In this document: piece after piece, positions 1-7,033 of the stretch
Position numbering within the stretch: the stretch's first letter is position 1
Layout of the letters: each line of letters begins with the position of its first letter
From: an uncultured Clostridia bacterium
Lineage (GTDB): Bacteria; Bacillota; Clostridia; Christensenellales; Borkfalkiaceae
Assembly (NCBI GenBank): GCA_947174975.1
Contig: CAMWLA010000037.1
Coordinates: forward strand, 1 to 10,004
Direction: 5' to 3'
DNA: 10,004 bases
Notes under the pieces: generated by a model
The model's database searches: none
What the model was told of the DNA's origin: nothing
Seen by the model: only the letters and a program-made list of their open reading frames with translations
Made by a program: the position numbers and the translations under genes

Positions 1-7
1 ATGAAGT

Positions 8-484
8 ATGGTTATGGACGAAATTTCTCTCTGTGTAATGACAAGGGAGCTTTGTCATCAGTTATATTCGGGTTGGGATAACGACCCTTTGATATATGCG
101 GATATGAAATTGTTTGCGGCATACAAATATGATAAAAATGCTGTAAATAAATATTTTGATGCAAAACAAAATCCATCCCTTATTCTTTTTGCAATAATGA
201 AAGGTGAAAGCCCGATAGGCGAATTGCAATTAAAACAAATAGATATGACTTATAAGGAGTGTACGTTAAGTATTCACTTGAAAAATGATGCGGTAAAAGG
301 CAAGGGGTACGGTACCCGCGCAGAGCAGTTGGCTGTACAGTACGCATTTGATATGTTGGGTATTGTTGCTGTAAACGCTGATACTATTGAAAAAAACACA
401 CGTAGTCAACACGTACTTGAAAAAGTCGGATTTCGGTTCATTAGAGAAGAAAACGGTTTTAAGTATTATAGATACGAGCGATAA
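8..484 (+). CDS. GNAT-family N-acetyltransferase (RimJ/RimL-like)
   Basis: This 158-residue protein has the single-domain GNAT fold, which transfers an acetyl group from acetyl-CoA to an amine on a protein or small molecule. The acetyl-CoA-binding motif A is visible as VKGKGYGT at residues 96-103 (the Q/RxxGxG/A loop). It is followed by an N-T-R-S segment (130-133) and VLEKVGF (137-142), the usual GNAT C-terminal signature. GELQL (71-75) forms the central strand before motif A. An in-frame TGA at 2-4 limits the start to the ATG at 8 or the ATG at 14, so the gene appears complete. The stop is 20 bases before the HIT-like gene, which suggests co-transcription. The substrate cannot be told from sequence. 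The family is clear and the role is unknown. Confidence 0.9.
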   Translation: MVMDEISLCVMTRELCHQLYSGWDNDPLIYADMKLFAAYKYDKNAVNKYFDAKQNPSLILFAIMKGESPIGELQLKQIDMTYKECTLSIHLKNDAVKGKGYGTRAEQLAVQYAFDMLGIVAVNADTIEKNTRSQHVLEKVGFRFIREENGFKYYRYER

Positions 485-504
485 TGATATTTATAGGTTA
501 AATA

Positions 505-1005
505 ATGGACGAAAAGGAATTATTAAAACTATCCGTCGGGGAATTAATAGATTTAGGCATTTGTCCCACGTGTTTCAACAGAGCGCATAACGGTGCACTG
601 TACGGCGATATGACGGATAAAATGCTTTATGAAGATGACAATATAGAATGTTTTTTTGTTAGTAGTCCGAGGGCGGAAGGTCATATATGTATTTCCACGA
701 TAGAACACTACCACGATATGAGCGAAGCCCCGGATAATATCAACGAAAAAATTATACGGTTCGCAAAACAATTTATGATGATTTTGAAAGAGGTATACAA
801 CTGCGAAAGGGTTTATCTTTGCAGTATGTGCGACGGACCCAATAATCATTTTCACGTTCAGTTGATACCCAGATACAGTCATGAAAAGAGGGGGAGCAAC
901 AATTTTGTAAAACCAAGAAAAACTTACGTCTATGACGAAAAAAAGTTCGTTAAAATAAAAAAAATGATAGAAGGATATGCAAGTTATGAAAAAGGTGAAA
1001 TTTAA
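505..1005 (+). CDS. HIT-like nucleotide-binding protein with HxHxQ motif
   Basis: This 166-residue protein resembles the histidine-triad (HIT) superfamily, whose members hydrolyse or transfer nucleotidyl groups through a covalent nucleotidyl-histidine intermediate. The signature H115-F-H117-V-Q119 followed by LIPR is visible. The third position is Gln rather than His, as in the GalT branch of the superfamily. Two CxxC pairs, C20-P-T-C23 near the N-terminus and C106-S-M-C109 just before the triad, suggest a bound metal, probably zinc; that is inference. Length fits a small HIT protein. The start at 505 has a weak AGGT upstream at 495-498. Its 3' end overlaps the next gene by 20 bases from the preferred start at 986, which points to translational coupling. 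Substrate is unknown. Confidence 0.8.
   Translation: MDEKELLKLSVGELIDLGICPTCFNRAHNGALYGDMTDKMLYEDDNIECFFVSSPRAEGHICISTIEHYHDMSEAPDNINEKIIRFAKQFMMILKEVYNCERVYLCSMCDGPNNHFHVQLIPRYSHEKRGSNNFVKPRKTYVYDEKKFVKIKKMIEGYASYEKGEI
969..975 (+). promoter_or_regulatory. Ribosome binding site deciding the lipoprotein start
   Basis: AGAAGGA lies 10 bases before the ATG at 986 but only one base before the ATG at 977. Spacing favours 986, which gives a protein starting MKKVKFNFLIALLL, a normal lipoprotein signal start. The site lies inside the end of the HIT-like gene. Confidence 0.6.
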
Positions 1006-3247
1006 TTTTTTAATTGCGTTACTACTTATTGCAAGCTTATTTTGCGAAATATTTTTTACAGCTTGCTTTAACGACAAGCCCGACAACTCGGGGAACGGAG
1101 GCAGCGATAAAAACGAAGTGATAGAGCAGAAAGATAACCGCATATTCAAGTTTGCAGAATACGTCGGAACAATTTCAAACCCCGGTATAGGCTACACTGC
1201 AACAGATTGGTATCACACAAAAGTAGGTGAAACGTCGGTTCATTACAAGCAAGGCGATATCGTGCTGTTTTTCGTCGATTTAGGTCCGTTTTCTGCGGGT
1301 TCTAACGGCATTAAGGATGATGCGGGCAATTATACCGAGGGCGTTGATTACGACTTGGACGAACCGTTTTTCAACGCGCTTCGCGCAAGTTTCGAAAACT
1401 GCCGAAACAACGGTTCAACGATTGCCGTCCGCTTCAGATACGACGAGAACGGTAAAAGCAACCCCGAACCTAAAACCTTTGAACAAGTTTTAAAGCACGT
1501 TTCTCAGATTAAGGAAAGCGGAATTTTAGAGGACTATAAAGATATATTGATGTTCGTCGAAAGCGGGTTTGTAGGTCAATGGGGCGAACAACACGGCGGA
1601 AAATATACCACAGTCGATTATAAAGCAAGGCTTTTGGAAGCGATGCTTGACTGCGTTCCGTCGCCTATTCCCGTAACGGTGCGCACGCCCGATATATTTG
1701 CAAAGTACGTAGGTATCGAGCGGAATAAGCTTGCCGAATACGTTGCAGAAGAGGGCAGCGACGCATCGCGTGTCGGGCTGTATAACGACGGTTATATGGG
1801 CTCGAATAGCGATTTAGGAACATATGCGAACCGTGAAATCGAAACGCAGTGGCTCGGTAATCAAACATTTACTTCGTACTTCGGCGGAGAATTTTCGGGC
1901 AATATCGATTTTGCCAAGAAATACGACAACTATTTACCCGAAAACTGCATTCCCGAAATGTATAAAACGCATTTAAGCTACATAAACGGCAACATTTTTC
2001 AGCTTTACAAGGACTATACGTTTGATAAAAATTACGACGTGGAGGGCTATGACAACTCGGCCTACTACGGTCAGACCGTATTTCAGTTTATCCGCGATCA
2101 TTTGGGATACCGCTTAGTGTTGAAGGAGAGTAACGTTCCCAATTCGGTTGCACAAGGCGGTAATCTTAAATTTTCGTTTAAGATAACCAATAACGGCTTT
2201 GCAAACCCGATAAAAAAGCAGAAATGCGAAATTATCTTGGAAAAGGACGGGAAGTTCATAACGACGAAAGTCGAACTTGACCCTACGAAATGGTATTCCG
2301 GCGATAGCGTAACTTCGTAATTGAATTTAAAGCTTCCCGCATTTTTGGAAGCTGGCGAGTGGAAGATATATTTCAAAAGCTCGATAGGCGTTGACGGCTT
2401 TTCGCAGTACGGTTTCCGCTCTATCCGTTTTGCAAGTAATGACGTCTGGAACGAATCGCTGGACGCAAATTATCTCGGATACGTTGAAATAACCGAATCA
2501 AATGCTGTCGGTGACAATACTTTCGGTGAAGTCGGAAAAGATATGCAATATGCGCATTTATACAGCCTCGGCGGTAAAGTTGTTGCGGACGGTCAGATTT
2601 CCGACGGAGAGTGGACGGAGGATGATATAATAGCCGAAAACGGTCAATACAAATTGTACGCAAAAGCGGACGAGGAAAACTTGTATATTATGGCAGATAT
2701 GCCCCATAATGCAAAATCGCCCGTGTTCAATTTCAGTGCAAAAAAGGACGGCAAATCTTATTGGCTCTATCAACAGTCCAACGGATTCATATACTTTAAT
2801 CACGACAATGAAAAGGGACATTCGGGAATGATTATGAGATACAGCGATAATCTTTTCGAATTTAAAATTCCTTTTTATATGCTTGATATAGACAGTAGTT
2901 TGCAATTTAGCGAAATCAGCGTCAACGTTCAAGACAGTGGCGACGGCTGGAAAAGTACGGGGAACATTAAAACCACCGAAAGTTATACAGTAACCGCCGA
3001 TTTCACCGTATTCAACTCTTTTGAAAAGCTTACCGTCAGTAAGGGCGGGGCCTATGAAACTGAGCTTGCGGCGGACGCGGATATCGCGAATGTGGTATGG
3101 TATGTCGACGGCGTTGAAATGCAAAACGGCAACTCTGCTTATTTCAAGCTTGAAAATATAGAAAACGACTGCACTGTCAGTGCAAAAATCATTACCGTAA
3201 ACGGCACGGTAAAGGAAATAACCGTTGCGGAAATAAAATCTCTTTGA
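986..3247 (+). pseudogene. DUF4874/DUF4832-type lipoprotein, interrupted by in-frame TAA
   Basis: One continuous reading frame runs from 986 to the TGA at 3245-3247, broken only by TAA at 2318-2320 (codon 445 of 754). The N-terminus is a signal peptide with a lipobox-like FFTAC, the modified Cys being C27, followed by a Gly/Ser/Asn-rich linker. NPGIGY (65-70) and ESGFVGQWGEQHGG (192-205) resemble DUF4874. RVGLYNDGYMGSNSDLGTY (262-280) and FKITNNGFANPIKK (398-411) resemble DUF4832, a domain often found in secreted carbohydrate-related proteins but of unknown function. After the stop, the same frame continues the DUF4832 region, then a stretch around residues 532-675 that looks like a CBM9/DOMON sugar-binding sandwich (DGQISDGEW, LYIMADM), then an Ig-like tail. 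The downstream part has no Shine-Dalgarno before its TTG at 2321, so it is unlikely to be a separate gene. The stop could be a real nonsense mutation or an assembly error. If expressed, the truncated product would be a 444-residue lipoprotein missing its binding domain. Confidence 0.75.
2318..2320 (+). other. Premature in-frame TAA
   Basis: This ochre codon falls between GDSVTS and LNLKLP, inside a beta-strand-rich stretch of the DUF4832-like region. Reading frame and codon style are the same on both sides, so a single base change (for example from GAA, CAA or AAA) explains it better than a frameshift or gene boundary. Confidence 0.85.
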
Positions 3248-3272
3248 CAAACGTTAAAATTTGTAATAAAAT
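3244..3272 (+). promoter_or_regulatory. Sigma-A-type promoter for galE
   Basis: A perfect -35 TTGACA (3244-3249) is separated by exactly 17 bases from TAAAAT (3267-3272), one mismatch from the -10 consensus. Transcription would start near 3279, leaving a leader of about 27 bases. The -35 box overlaps the TGA of the preceding gene. Confidence 0.8.
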
Positions 3273-3294
3273 TTAAATGTAAAAATTTGGGAAT

Positions 3295-3300
3295 AAGGAG
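3295..3300 (+). promoter_or_regulatory. Ribosome binding site of galE
   Basis: AAGGAG five bases before the ATG at 3306 is the strongest Shine-Dalgarno in the window and fixes the galE start. Confidence 0.85.
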
Positions 3301-3305
3301 AAAAT

Positions 3306-4313
3306 ATGAAAATATTGGTTACGGGCGGAGCGGGTTACATCGGCTCGCACACCGTTGCACAGCTTTGCGCGGACGGCTATGACGTTGCTATTTTAGACAA
3401 TCTTTCTACTTCTAACGAAGAAAGCGTTAAAAGACTTAGAAAAATTACGGGGAAGAAACTTCCTTTATATAAAGTTGATATTCGCGATAAGGACAGCGTT
3501 CGCAAGGTTTTAAGAGATGAAAAAGTTGAAGCGATAATTCATTTTGCCGCATACTCGCTTGTCGGCGAAAGTATGACAAATCCGCTTAAATATTACGAAA
3601 ACAACCTTTACGGCACCAAACAGCTTTTGGAAGCAATGGTAGAAGAAAAGGTAGATAAAATCGTATTCTCGTCCACTGCGGCAACCTACGGGGAACCTAA
3701 GAGTATCCCCATACTCGAAACGGACGAAACCAACCCTACGAACACCTACGGCGAAACCAAGCTTGCAATGGAAAAAATGTTCAAGTGGACGGCTAACGCG
3801 CATGGACTTAAATTCGTTTCTTTGCGCTATTTCAACGCTTGCGGTGCGCACGAATGCGGACTTATAGGTGAAGACCATAATCCCGAAACGCATTTAATTC
3901 CCATTATATTGCAAGCGGCTGCGGGAGTGAGGGAATGCATCAGTGTTTACGGCACCGACTATCCCACACGCGACGGCACTTGCGTAAGAGATTATATTCA
4001 TGTTTACGACCTTGCAAAAGCACACGTTGCCGCTGTTAAATATCTATTGGACGGCGGAAAGAGCGATATATTCAACTTAGGCACGGAAATCGGTTCAACC
4101 GTAAAGGAAGTAATCAATGCGGCAATTAAAATCACGGGTAAAAACATAAAAGTCGTTTACGGCGAACGCCGTGCGGGCGATCCCGCGGTTTTAACTGCTT
4201 CCAACAAGAAAGCAAGGGAAGTACTTGGCTGGAAGCCCGAAAAGACTATGGAAGATATCATTTCTTCGGCTTGGAAGTGGCACAGCGGCAACCCCAAAGG
4301 ATATAAGGGCTGA
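3306..4313 (+). CDS. galE: UDP-glucose 4-epimerase
   Basis: GalE interconverts UDP-glucose and UDP-galactose (some members also UDP-GlcNAc and UDP-GalNAc) in the cytoplasm, using tightly bound NAD. The 335-residue length is typical. This is an extended short-chain dehydrogenase: the Rossmann NAD loop GGAGYIG is at residues 7-13, the catalytic Ser/Thr region SST at 122-124, and the catalytic YxxxK at Y148-K152. Sugar-nucleotide-binding hallmarks RYFNACGA (174-181) and GTCVRDYIHV (224-233) are intact, as is the C-terminal ERRAGDPA segment. It has its own near-consensus promoter and strong ribosome binding site. A putative acyl-sugar esterase gene follows after 12 bases. It probably supplies galactose units for surface glycans, possibly including those added by the glycosyltransferase encoded further downstream (inference). 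Confidence 0.97.
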   Translation: MKILVTGGAGYIGSHTVAQLCADGYDVAILDNLSTSNEESVKRLRKITGKKLPLYKVDIRDKDSVRKVLRDEKVEAIIHFAAYSLVGESMTNPLKYYENNLYGTKQLLEAMVEEKVDKIVFSSTAATYGEPKSIPILETDETNPTNTYGETKLAMEKMFKWTANAHGLKFVSLRYFNACGAHECGLIGEDHNPETHLIPIILQAAAGVRECISVYGTDYPTRDGTCVRDYIHVYDLAKAHVAAVKYLLDGGKSDIFNLGTEIGSTVKEVINAAIKITGKNIKVVYGERRAGDPAVLTASNKKAREVLGWKPEKTMEDIISSAWKWHSGNPKGYKG

Positions 4314-4325
4314 TAGCCTGACTTT

Positions 4326-5147
4326 ATGAATACTTGCATTGACTTAAAAAAACATTATAGCGTTGCGGGCGGTAAGCTTATTTGTTACACGATAGAATGC
4401 CCTACCGGTAACGAAAAGGAATGGCGCCGTCCCGCTGTAATTGTTGTGCCGGGAGGTGCTTACGAACACGTAAGCAAGCGCGAGGGGGCGCCCGTTGCGT
4501 GTCAGTTTCTTGCACGCGGGTTTCAAGCTTTCGTGCTTGAATATCTCACCGTTCACGATAACGTGCACTATCCCGAACAGCTTCACGAATTGGCTTCGGC
4601 TGTCGACTATTTAAAAACACATTCCGAAGAATTTCACATAAATAAGGACGAAATTTTTGTCGTCGGATTTTCCGAGGGCGGACATCTGACGGCAAATTTG
4701 GCGGTTGATTATTTAAATTTATCAAACGTCGGCAAAAAGCTTGACTGCAAGCCTACGGCGGTGGCGTTGGGCTATCCCGTCATAAGCACGGAATTCGGGC
4801 ATACGCGCAGTCACGCAAATTTGCTTTTCGGGTTTGCGGACGCGGAAAAGCAAGCTTTATTAAACCGTCTTAACCTCGATAAAGCCGTAACAAAAAAGAC
4901 TGTTCCCGCATTTATTTGGACAACTGCGGAGGATAGCACGGTTCCTGCAATCAACTCGTTAAAATTTGCTTCCGCACTTGCCGAAAATGGTGTAAAGTAT
5001 GAACTGCACGTTTATCCCGAAACCGACCACGGCAGCTCTACTTGTGACTTTGAAGTAAACTGCGAACGTGTTGCATACAGAAAAAACGCGCAGTGGCTTC
5101 AAAACTGCGCGGAGTTTTTCCGTTTGTTCACGGTCGAAAAATATTGA
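4326..5147 (+). CDS. Alpha/beta-hydrolase, acetyl-esterase (BD-FAE) type
   Basis: This 273-residue cytoplasmic-looking protein has no signal peptide. PGGAY (42-46) is the oxyanion-hole segment in the place of HGGG. The nucleophile elbow GFSEGGH places the catalytic Ser at 116. Asp203 in TAEDSTVP and His235 in ETDHGSS complete a plausible triad. This pattern is that of the BD-FAE/Aes-like esterases, which remove acetyl or feruloyl groups from xylan-type oligosaccharides or act on small esters. The gene starts 12 bases after galE and ends at a strong terminator, so the two probably form an operon. No good Shine-Dalgarno precedes the ATG; AAGGG at 4305-4309 is 16 bases away, so translation may depend on coupling with galE. 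Pairing with galE suggests sugar metabolism. The substrate is not known. Confidence 0.85.
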   Translation: MNTCIDLKKHYSVAGGKLICYTIECPTGNEKEWRRPAVIVVPGGAYEHVSKREGAPVACQFLARGFQAFVLEYLTVHDNVHYPEQLHELASAVDYLKTHSEEFHINKDEIFVVGFSEGGHLTANLAVDYLNLSNVGKKLDCKPTAVALGYPVISTEFGHTRSHANLLFGFADAEKQALLNRLNLDKAVTKKTVPAFIWTTAEDSTVPAINSLKFASALAENGVKYELHVYPETDHGSSTCDFEVNCERVAYRKNAQWLQNCAEFFRLFTVEKY

Positions 5148-5209
5148 TTTTTATAGGTTGAGTTGTTATTTATTGGATTAATCAGATTGTGCTGACAACA
5201 AAAATTATG

Positions 5210-5244
5210 AAAAAAGGCTTCTCCTTTGCGGGGAAGCCTTTTTT
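5210..5244 (+). terminator. Rho-independent terminator after the galE operon
   Basis: The arms GGCTTCTCC (5216-5224) and GGGGAAGCC (5230-5238) form a 9-bp stem with one G-U pair and a 5-base loop TTTGC. The stem is followed by six T (5239-5244) and preceded by six A, so it could also act on the other strand. It sits 62 bases after the esterase stop in a 150-base gene-free gap. The rest of that gap holds only the weak promoter-like sequence before the glycosyltransferase. Confidence 0.9.
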
Positions 5245-5268
5245 GTGCCATTTATTGCGTTTACGGCA

Positions 5269-5274
5269 TATACT
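5269..5274 (+). promoter_or_regulatory. Possible -10 element for the glycosyltransferase/collagen unit
   Basis: TATACT at 5269-5274 lies 23 bases before the glycosyltransferase ATG, just after the terminator. No convincing -35 is seen at 16-18 bases upstream; TTGTGC at 5243-5248 is 20 bases away. The terminator upstream implies that some promoter must be in this gap. This is the best candidate but it is weak. Confidence 0.35.
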
Positions 5275-5297
5275 GATACTACATATAGGTAACAGAA

Positions 5298-6359
5298 ATG
5301 ACTTTAAGCGTTTGCCTTATCGTAAAAGACGAACAGAAAGTTTTGAAAAGGTGCTTAAACTGCGTATCGAAATTTGCTGACGAAATAGTGATAGTGGATA
5401 CGGGTTCAACCGATAAAACCGTAAAAATTGCAAAAGAGTTCACCGATAAGGTGTACTTTTTTAAATGGTGCGACGATTTTTCCGCCGCCCGTAATTATGC
5501 CTTTGATATGGCGACTTGCGACCTTTTGATGTGGCTTGACGCCGACGATATAATTACCGAAGAAAACTGCGTTAAAATTAACGAGCTTAAAAATTCGTTT
5601 GACGGATTCGATATGGCGGTATTGCCGTATGCCGCCGCATTCGACGGTGAAAAGCCGACTTTCGTTTATAACAGAGAAAGGATATTTAAGCGAGACAAGG
5701 GCTATCGATTTTTAGGCGAAGTGCACGAAGCCGTCGTGCCTTGCGGTAATATATATTATTCCGACGCCGTAATCTGCCATAAAAAAGAGAAAGAAAACGA
5801 ACCGCTGAGGAATTTGCGCATACTGCAAAGAAAGATAGCTTCGGGTAAAGCGCTTGACGGGCGTGAAAAATTCTATTACGGCAGAGAGCTGCTGTTTAAT
5901 AGAATGTACAAAGAATCAATTGCCGTGCTCGAAGATTTTTTACGAGGAAACGGTTGGTTCGTCAATAAAGCGGAAGCGTGTATAAATTTATATCAAGCTT
6001 ATAAAGCTTTGGGCGAAGATGACAAGGCAATTTCTGCGCTCTTGCACAGTTTAGCGGTTTGTCCGCCTAACAGTCAAGTCTGCTGTATGCTCGGCGAATA
6101 TTTTTTTAATAGGGGAGAATTAAATTTTTCAATCTATTGGTATGAAGCCGCGCTCAAAGCGGACAACGGCGAAAAAAGCGGAAGCTTTATCAATACCGAT
6201 TACTGTGCTTTTATTCCCTATATGCAGTTATGCGTGCTTTACGACCGCCTTGGCGATAGAAAAAAAGCTTATGAGTGCAATTTAAAGGCGGGAGAAATCA
6301 AACCGCATAACGAAAACTATTTAAGTAACGTTAAATATTTTGGAAAACTCGGATTTTGA
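5298..6359 (+). CDS. Family-2 glycosyltransferase with TPR-like C-terminus
   Basis: This 353-residue protein is probably cytoplasmic and transfers a sugar from a nucleotide-sugar donor. The GT-A catalytic domain covers about residues 1-180. It shows SVCLIVKDE at the start, VDTGSTDKT (33-41) in the nucleotide-binding part, R65-N66, WLDADD with the metal-binding DxD at D81-D83, and GEVHEAV (140-146) as the likely acceptor/base region. Residues about 190-340 form repeated helical hairpins (EKFYYGRELL, ACINLYQAYKALGE, CMLGEYFFNRGE, QLCVLYDRLGD), consistent with TPR repeats that bind protein partners. This architecture is known in GT2 enzymes that glycosylate proteins or peptides. It contains no membrane segments. 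A weak AGG (5287-5289) precedes the start. Its stop overlaps the ribosome binding site of the collagen-like gene, so that protein is the natural candidate acceptor (inference). Confidence 0.92.
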   Translation: MTLSVCLIVKDEQKVLKRCLNCVSKFADEIVIVDTGSTDKTVKIAKEFTDKVYFFKWCDDFSAARNYAFDMATCDLLMWLDADDIITEENCVKINELKNSFDGFDMAVLPYAAAFDGEKPTFVYNRERIFKRDKGYRFLGEVHEAVVPCGNIYYSDAVICHKKEKENEPLRNLRILQRKIASGKALDGREKFYYGRELLFNRMYKESIAVLEDFLRGNGWFVNKAEACINLYQAYKALGEDDKAISALLHSLAVCPPNSQVCCMLGEYFFNRGELNFSIYWYEAALKADNGEKSGSFINTDYCAFIPYMQLCVLYDRLGDRKKAYECNLKAGEIKPHNENYLSNVKYFGKLGF

Positions 6360-6362
6360 GGT
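6358..6362 (+). promoter_or_regulatory. Ribosome binding site of the collagen-like gene
   Basis: GAGGT starts within the TGA stop of the glycosyltransferase gene and lies five bases before the ATG at 6368. The overlap favours translational coupling of the two genes. Confidence 0.7.
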
Positions 6363-6367
6363 AATAT

Positions 6368-7021
6368 ATGACAGATAAATTAATGGCAAAATTTTTTGCT
6401 TGCTGCGGCGGCTGCGGCGGCGGTAACAGAATGGTAAGAACGATATACCGTTTAACGGGCATTACGGGCCCCGTAGGACCTACCGGTCCGACCGGTCCTC
6501 GTGGTGAAGCCGGAACTGACGGTGCAACTGGTGCAACCGGTCCTCGTGGTACTAAGGGTGCCACTGGCGCGACTGGTGCAACTGGTGTAACCGGCCCGAC
6601 CGGCCCTACCGGTCTTATAGGCCCCGTGGGCGCAACTGGCGCAACGGGTGAAGTCGGTCCTACCGGCCCGACCGGCGCGACTGGTGCGACGGGCGAAATC
6701 GGTCCTACCGGTGCAACTGGCGCAACGGGTGAAATCGGTCCTACCGGCCCTACCGGAGCGACGGGTGAAGTCGGTCCTACCGGCGCAACTGGTGCGACGG
6801 GCGAAATCGGTCCCACCGGCGCAACTGGTGCGACGGGTGAAATCGGTCCTACCGGCCCCACAGGTGCTACGGGTGCAACTGGCGCTACTGGCCCTGCAGG
6901 TACGATTACCCCCGCGGCGGCGGTTGCTGACGTGGAATCAACGCCTACGCCCGATGAAGTAGGTACAACGCTGAATGAATTGCTTGCATCTCTTCGTGCT
7001 GCCGGCTTCTTAGCAACTTAA
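6368..7021 (+). CDS. Collagen-like Gly-X-Y repeat protein
   Basis: This 217-residue protein has three parts. Residues 1-30 are a short head with a Cys/Gly cluster (C12, C13, C16 in ACCGGCGGG) and no signal peptide or membrane anchor. Residues 31-180 are 50 uninterrupted Gly-X-Y triplets. Thr fills the Y position in 34 of them and Pro the X position in 18, as in BclA-type spore and surface collagens, which form triple-helical fibres. Residues 181-217 are an Ala/Glu-rich tail with NELLASLRAAGFLAT, a short helix of the kind seen at the C-terminus of several clostridial collagen-like and phage head-fibre proteins, probably for trimerisation (from memory of the family). It is co-oriented and nearly overlapping with a glycosyltransferase gene, so threonine glycosylation is likely. 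Absence of a signal peptide fits BclA-like proteins deposited by the mother cell on spores, but no sporulation gene is in view. The gene ends at a strong terminator. Confidence 0.93.
   Translation: MTDKLMAKFFACCGGCGGGNRMVRTIYRLTGITGPVGPTGPTGPRGEAGTDGATGATGPRGTKGATGATGATGVTGPTGPTGLIGPVGATGATGEVGPTGPTGATGATGEIGPTGATGATGEIGPTGPTGATGEVGPTGATGATGEIGPTGATGATGEIGPTGPTGATGATGATGPAGTITPAAAVADVESTPTPDEVGTTLNELLASLRAAGFLAT
6647..6889 (+). repeat. 36-bp tandem repeats coding a 12-residue collagen unit
   Basis: Six imperfect units each begin with GE(I/V)GPTG and continue with (A/P)TGAT triplets. Glu-containing triplets fall at residues 94, 109, 121, 133, 145 and 157. The last five are spaced exactly 12 residues (36 bases) apart; the first interval is 15. 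Copies differ mainly at third codon positions, so they are not freshly duplicated. Such arrays commonly vary in copy number between strains. Confidence 0.85.
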
Positions 7022-7033
7022 TTTTACAAATAA

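Noticed and set aside
553..1149. A 198-residue minus-strand frame opposite the HIT-like and lipoprotein genes
   Set aside because: Both strands cannot be coding here. The plus-strand frames carry clear motifs and the minus-strand translation does not.
2318..2320. Stop-codon recoding (alternative code or readthrough)
   Set aside because: TAA and TGA both end other recognisable genes here in the expected places, and TAA is not a selenocysteine or pyrrolysine codon. No readthrough structure was recognised.
2321..3247. A separate 308-residue gene starting at TTG
   Set aside because: It is in the same frame as the upstream part, begins directly after the TAA inside a DUF4832-like region, and has no Shine-Dalgarno. 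It is the rest of one broken gene.
5189..5380. A 63-residue frame across the terminator and the glycosyltransferase start
   Set aside because: It contains the terminator hairpin and overlaps the real gene in another frame; its translation is low-complexity basic residues.
6331..6861. A long minus-strand frame rich in Gly-Pro-Val, which looks like a second collagen-like protein
   Set aside because: It is the complement of the plus-strand GC-rich Gly-X-Y repeat; the periodic repeat keeps other frames open. It has no ribosome binding site and runs into the glycosyltransferase gene without homology.
6647..6889. CRISPR-like array suggested by regular 36-bp spacing
   Set aside because: The units are contiguous coding repeats without unique spacers and translate to perfect Gly-X-Y triplets.
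6648..6962. A plus-strand Arg/Leu/Val-rich frame inside the collagen gene
   Set aside because: It is a +1 shadow of the repeat array with no start signal and an implausible composition.
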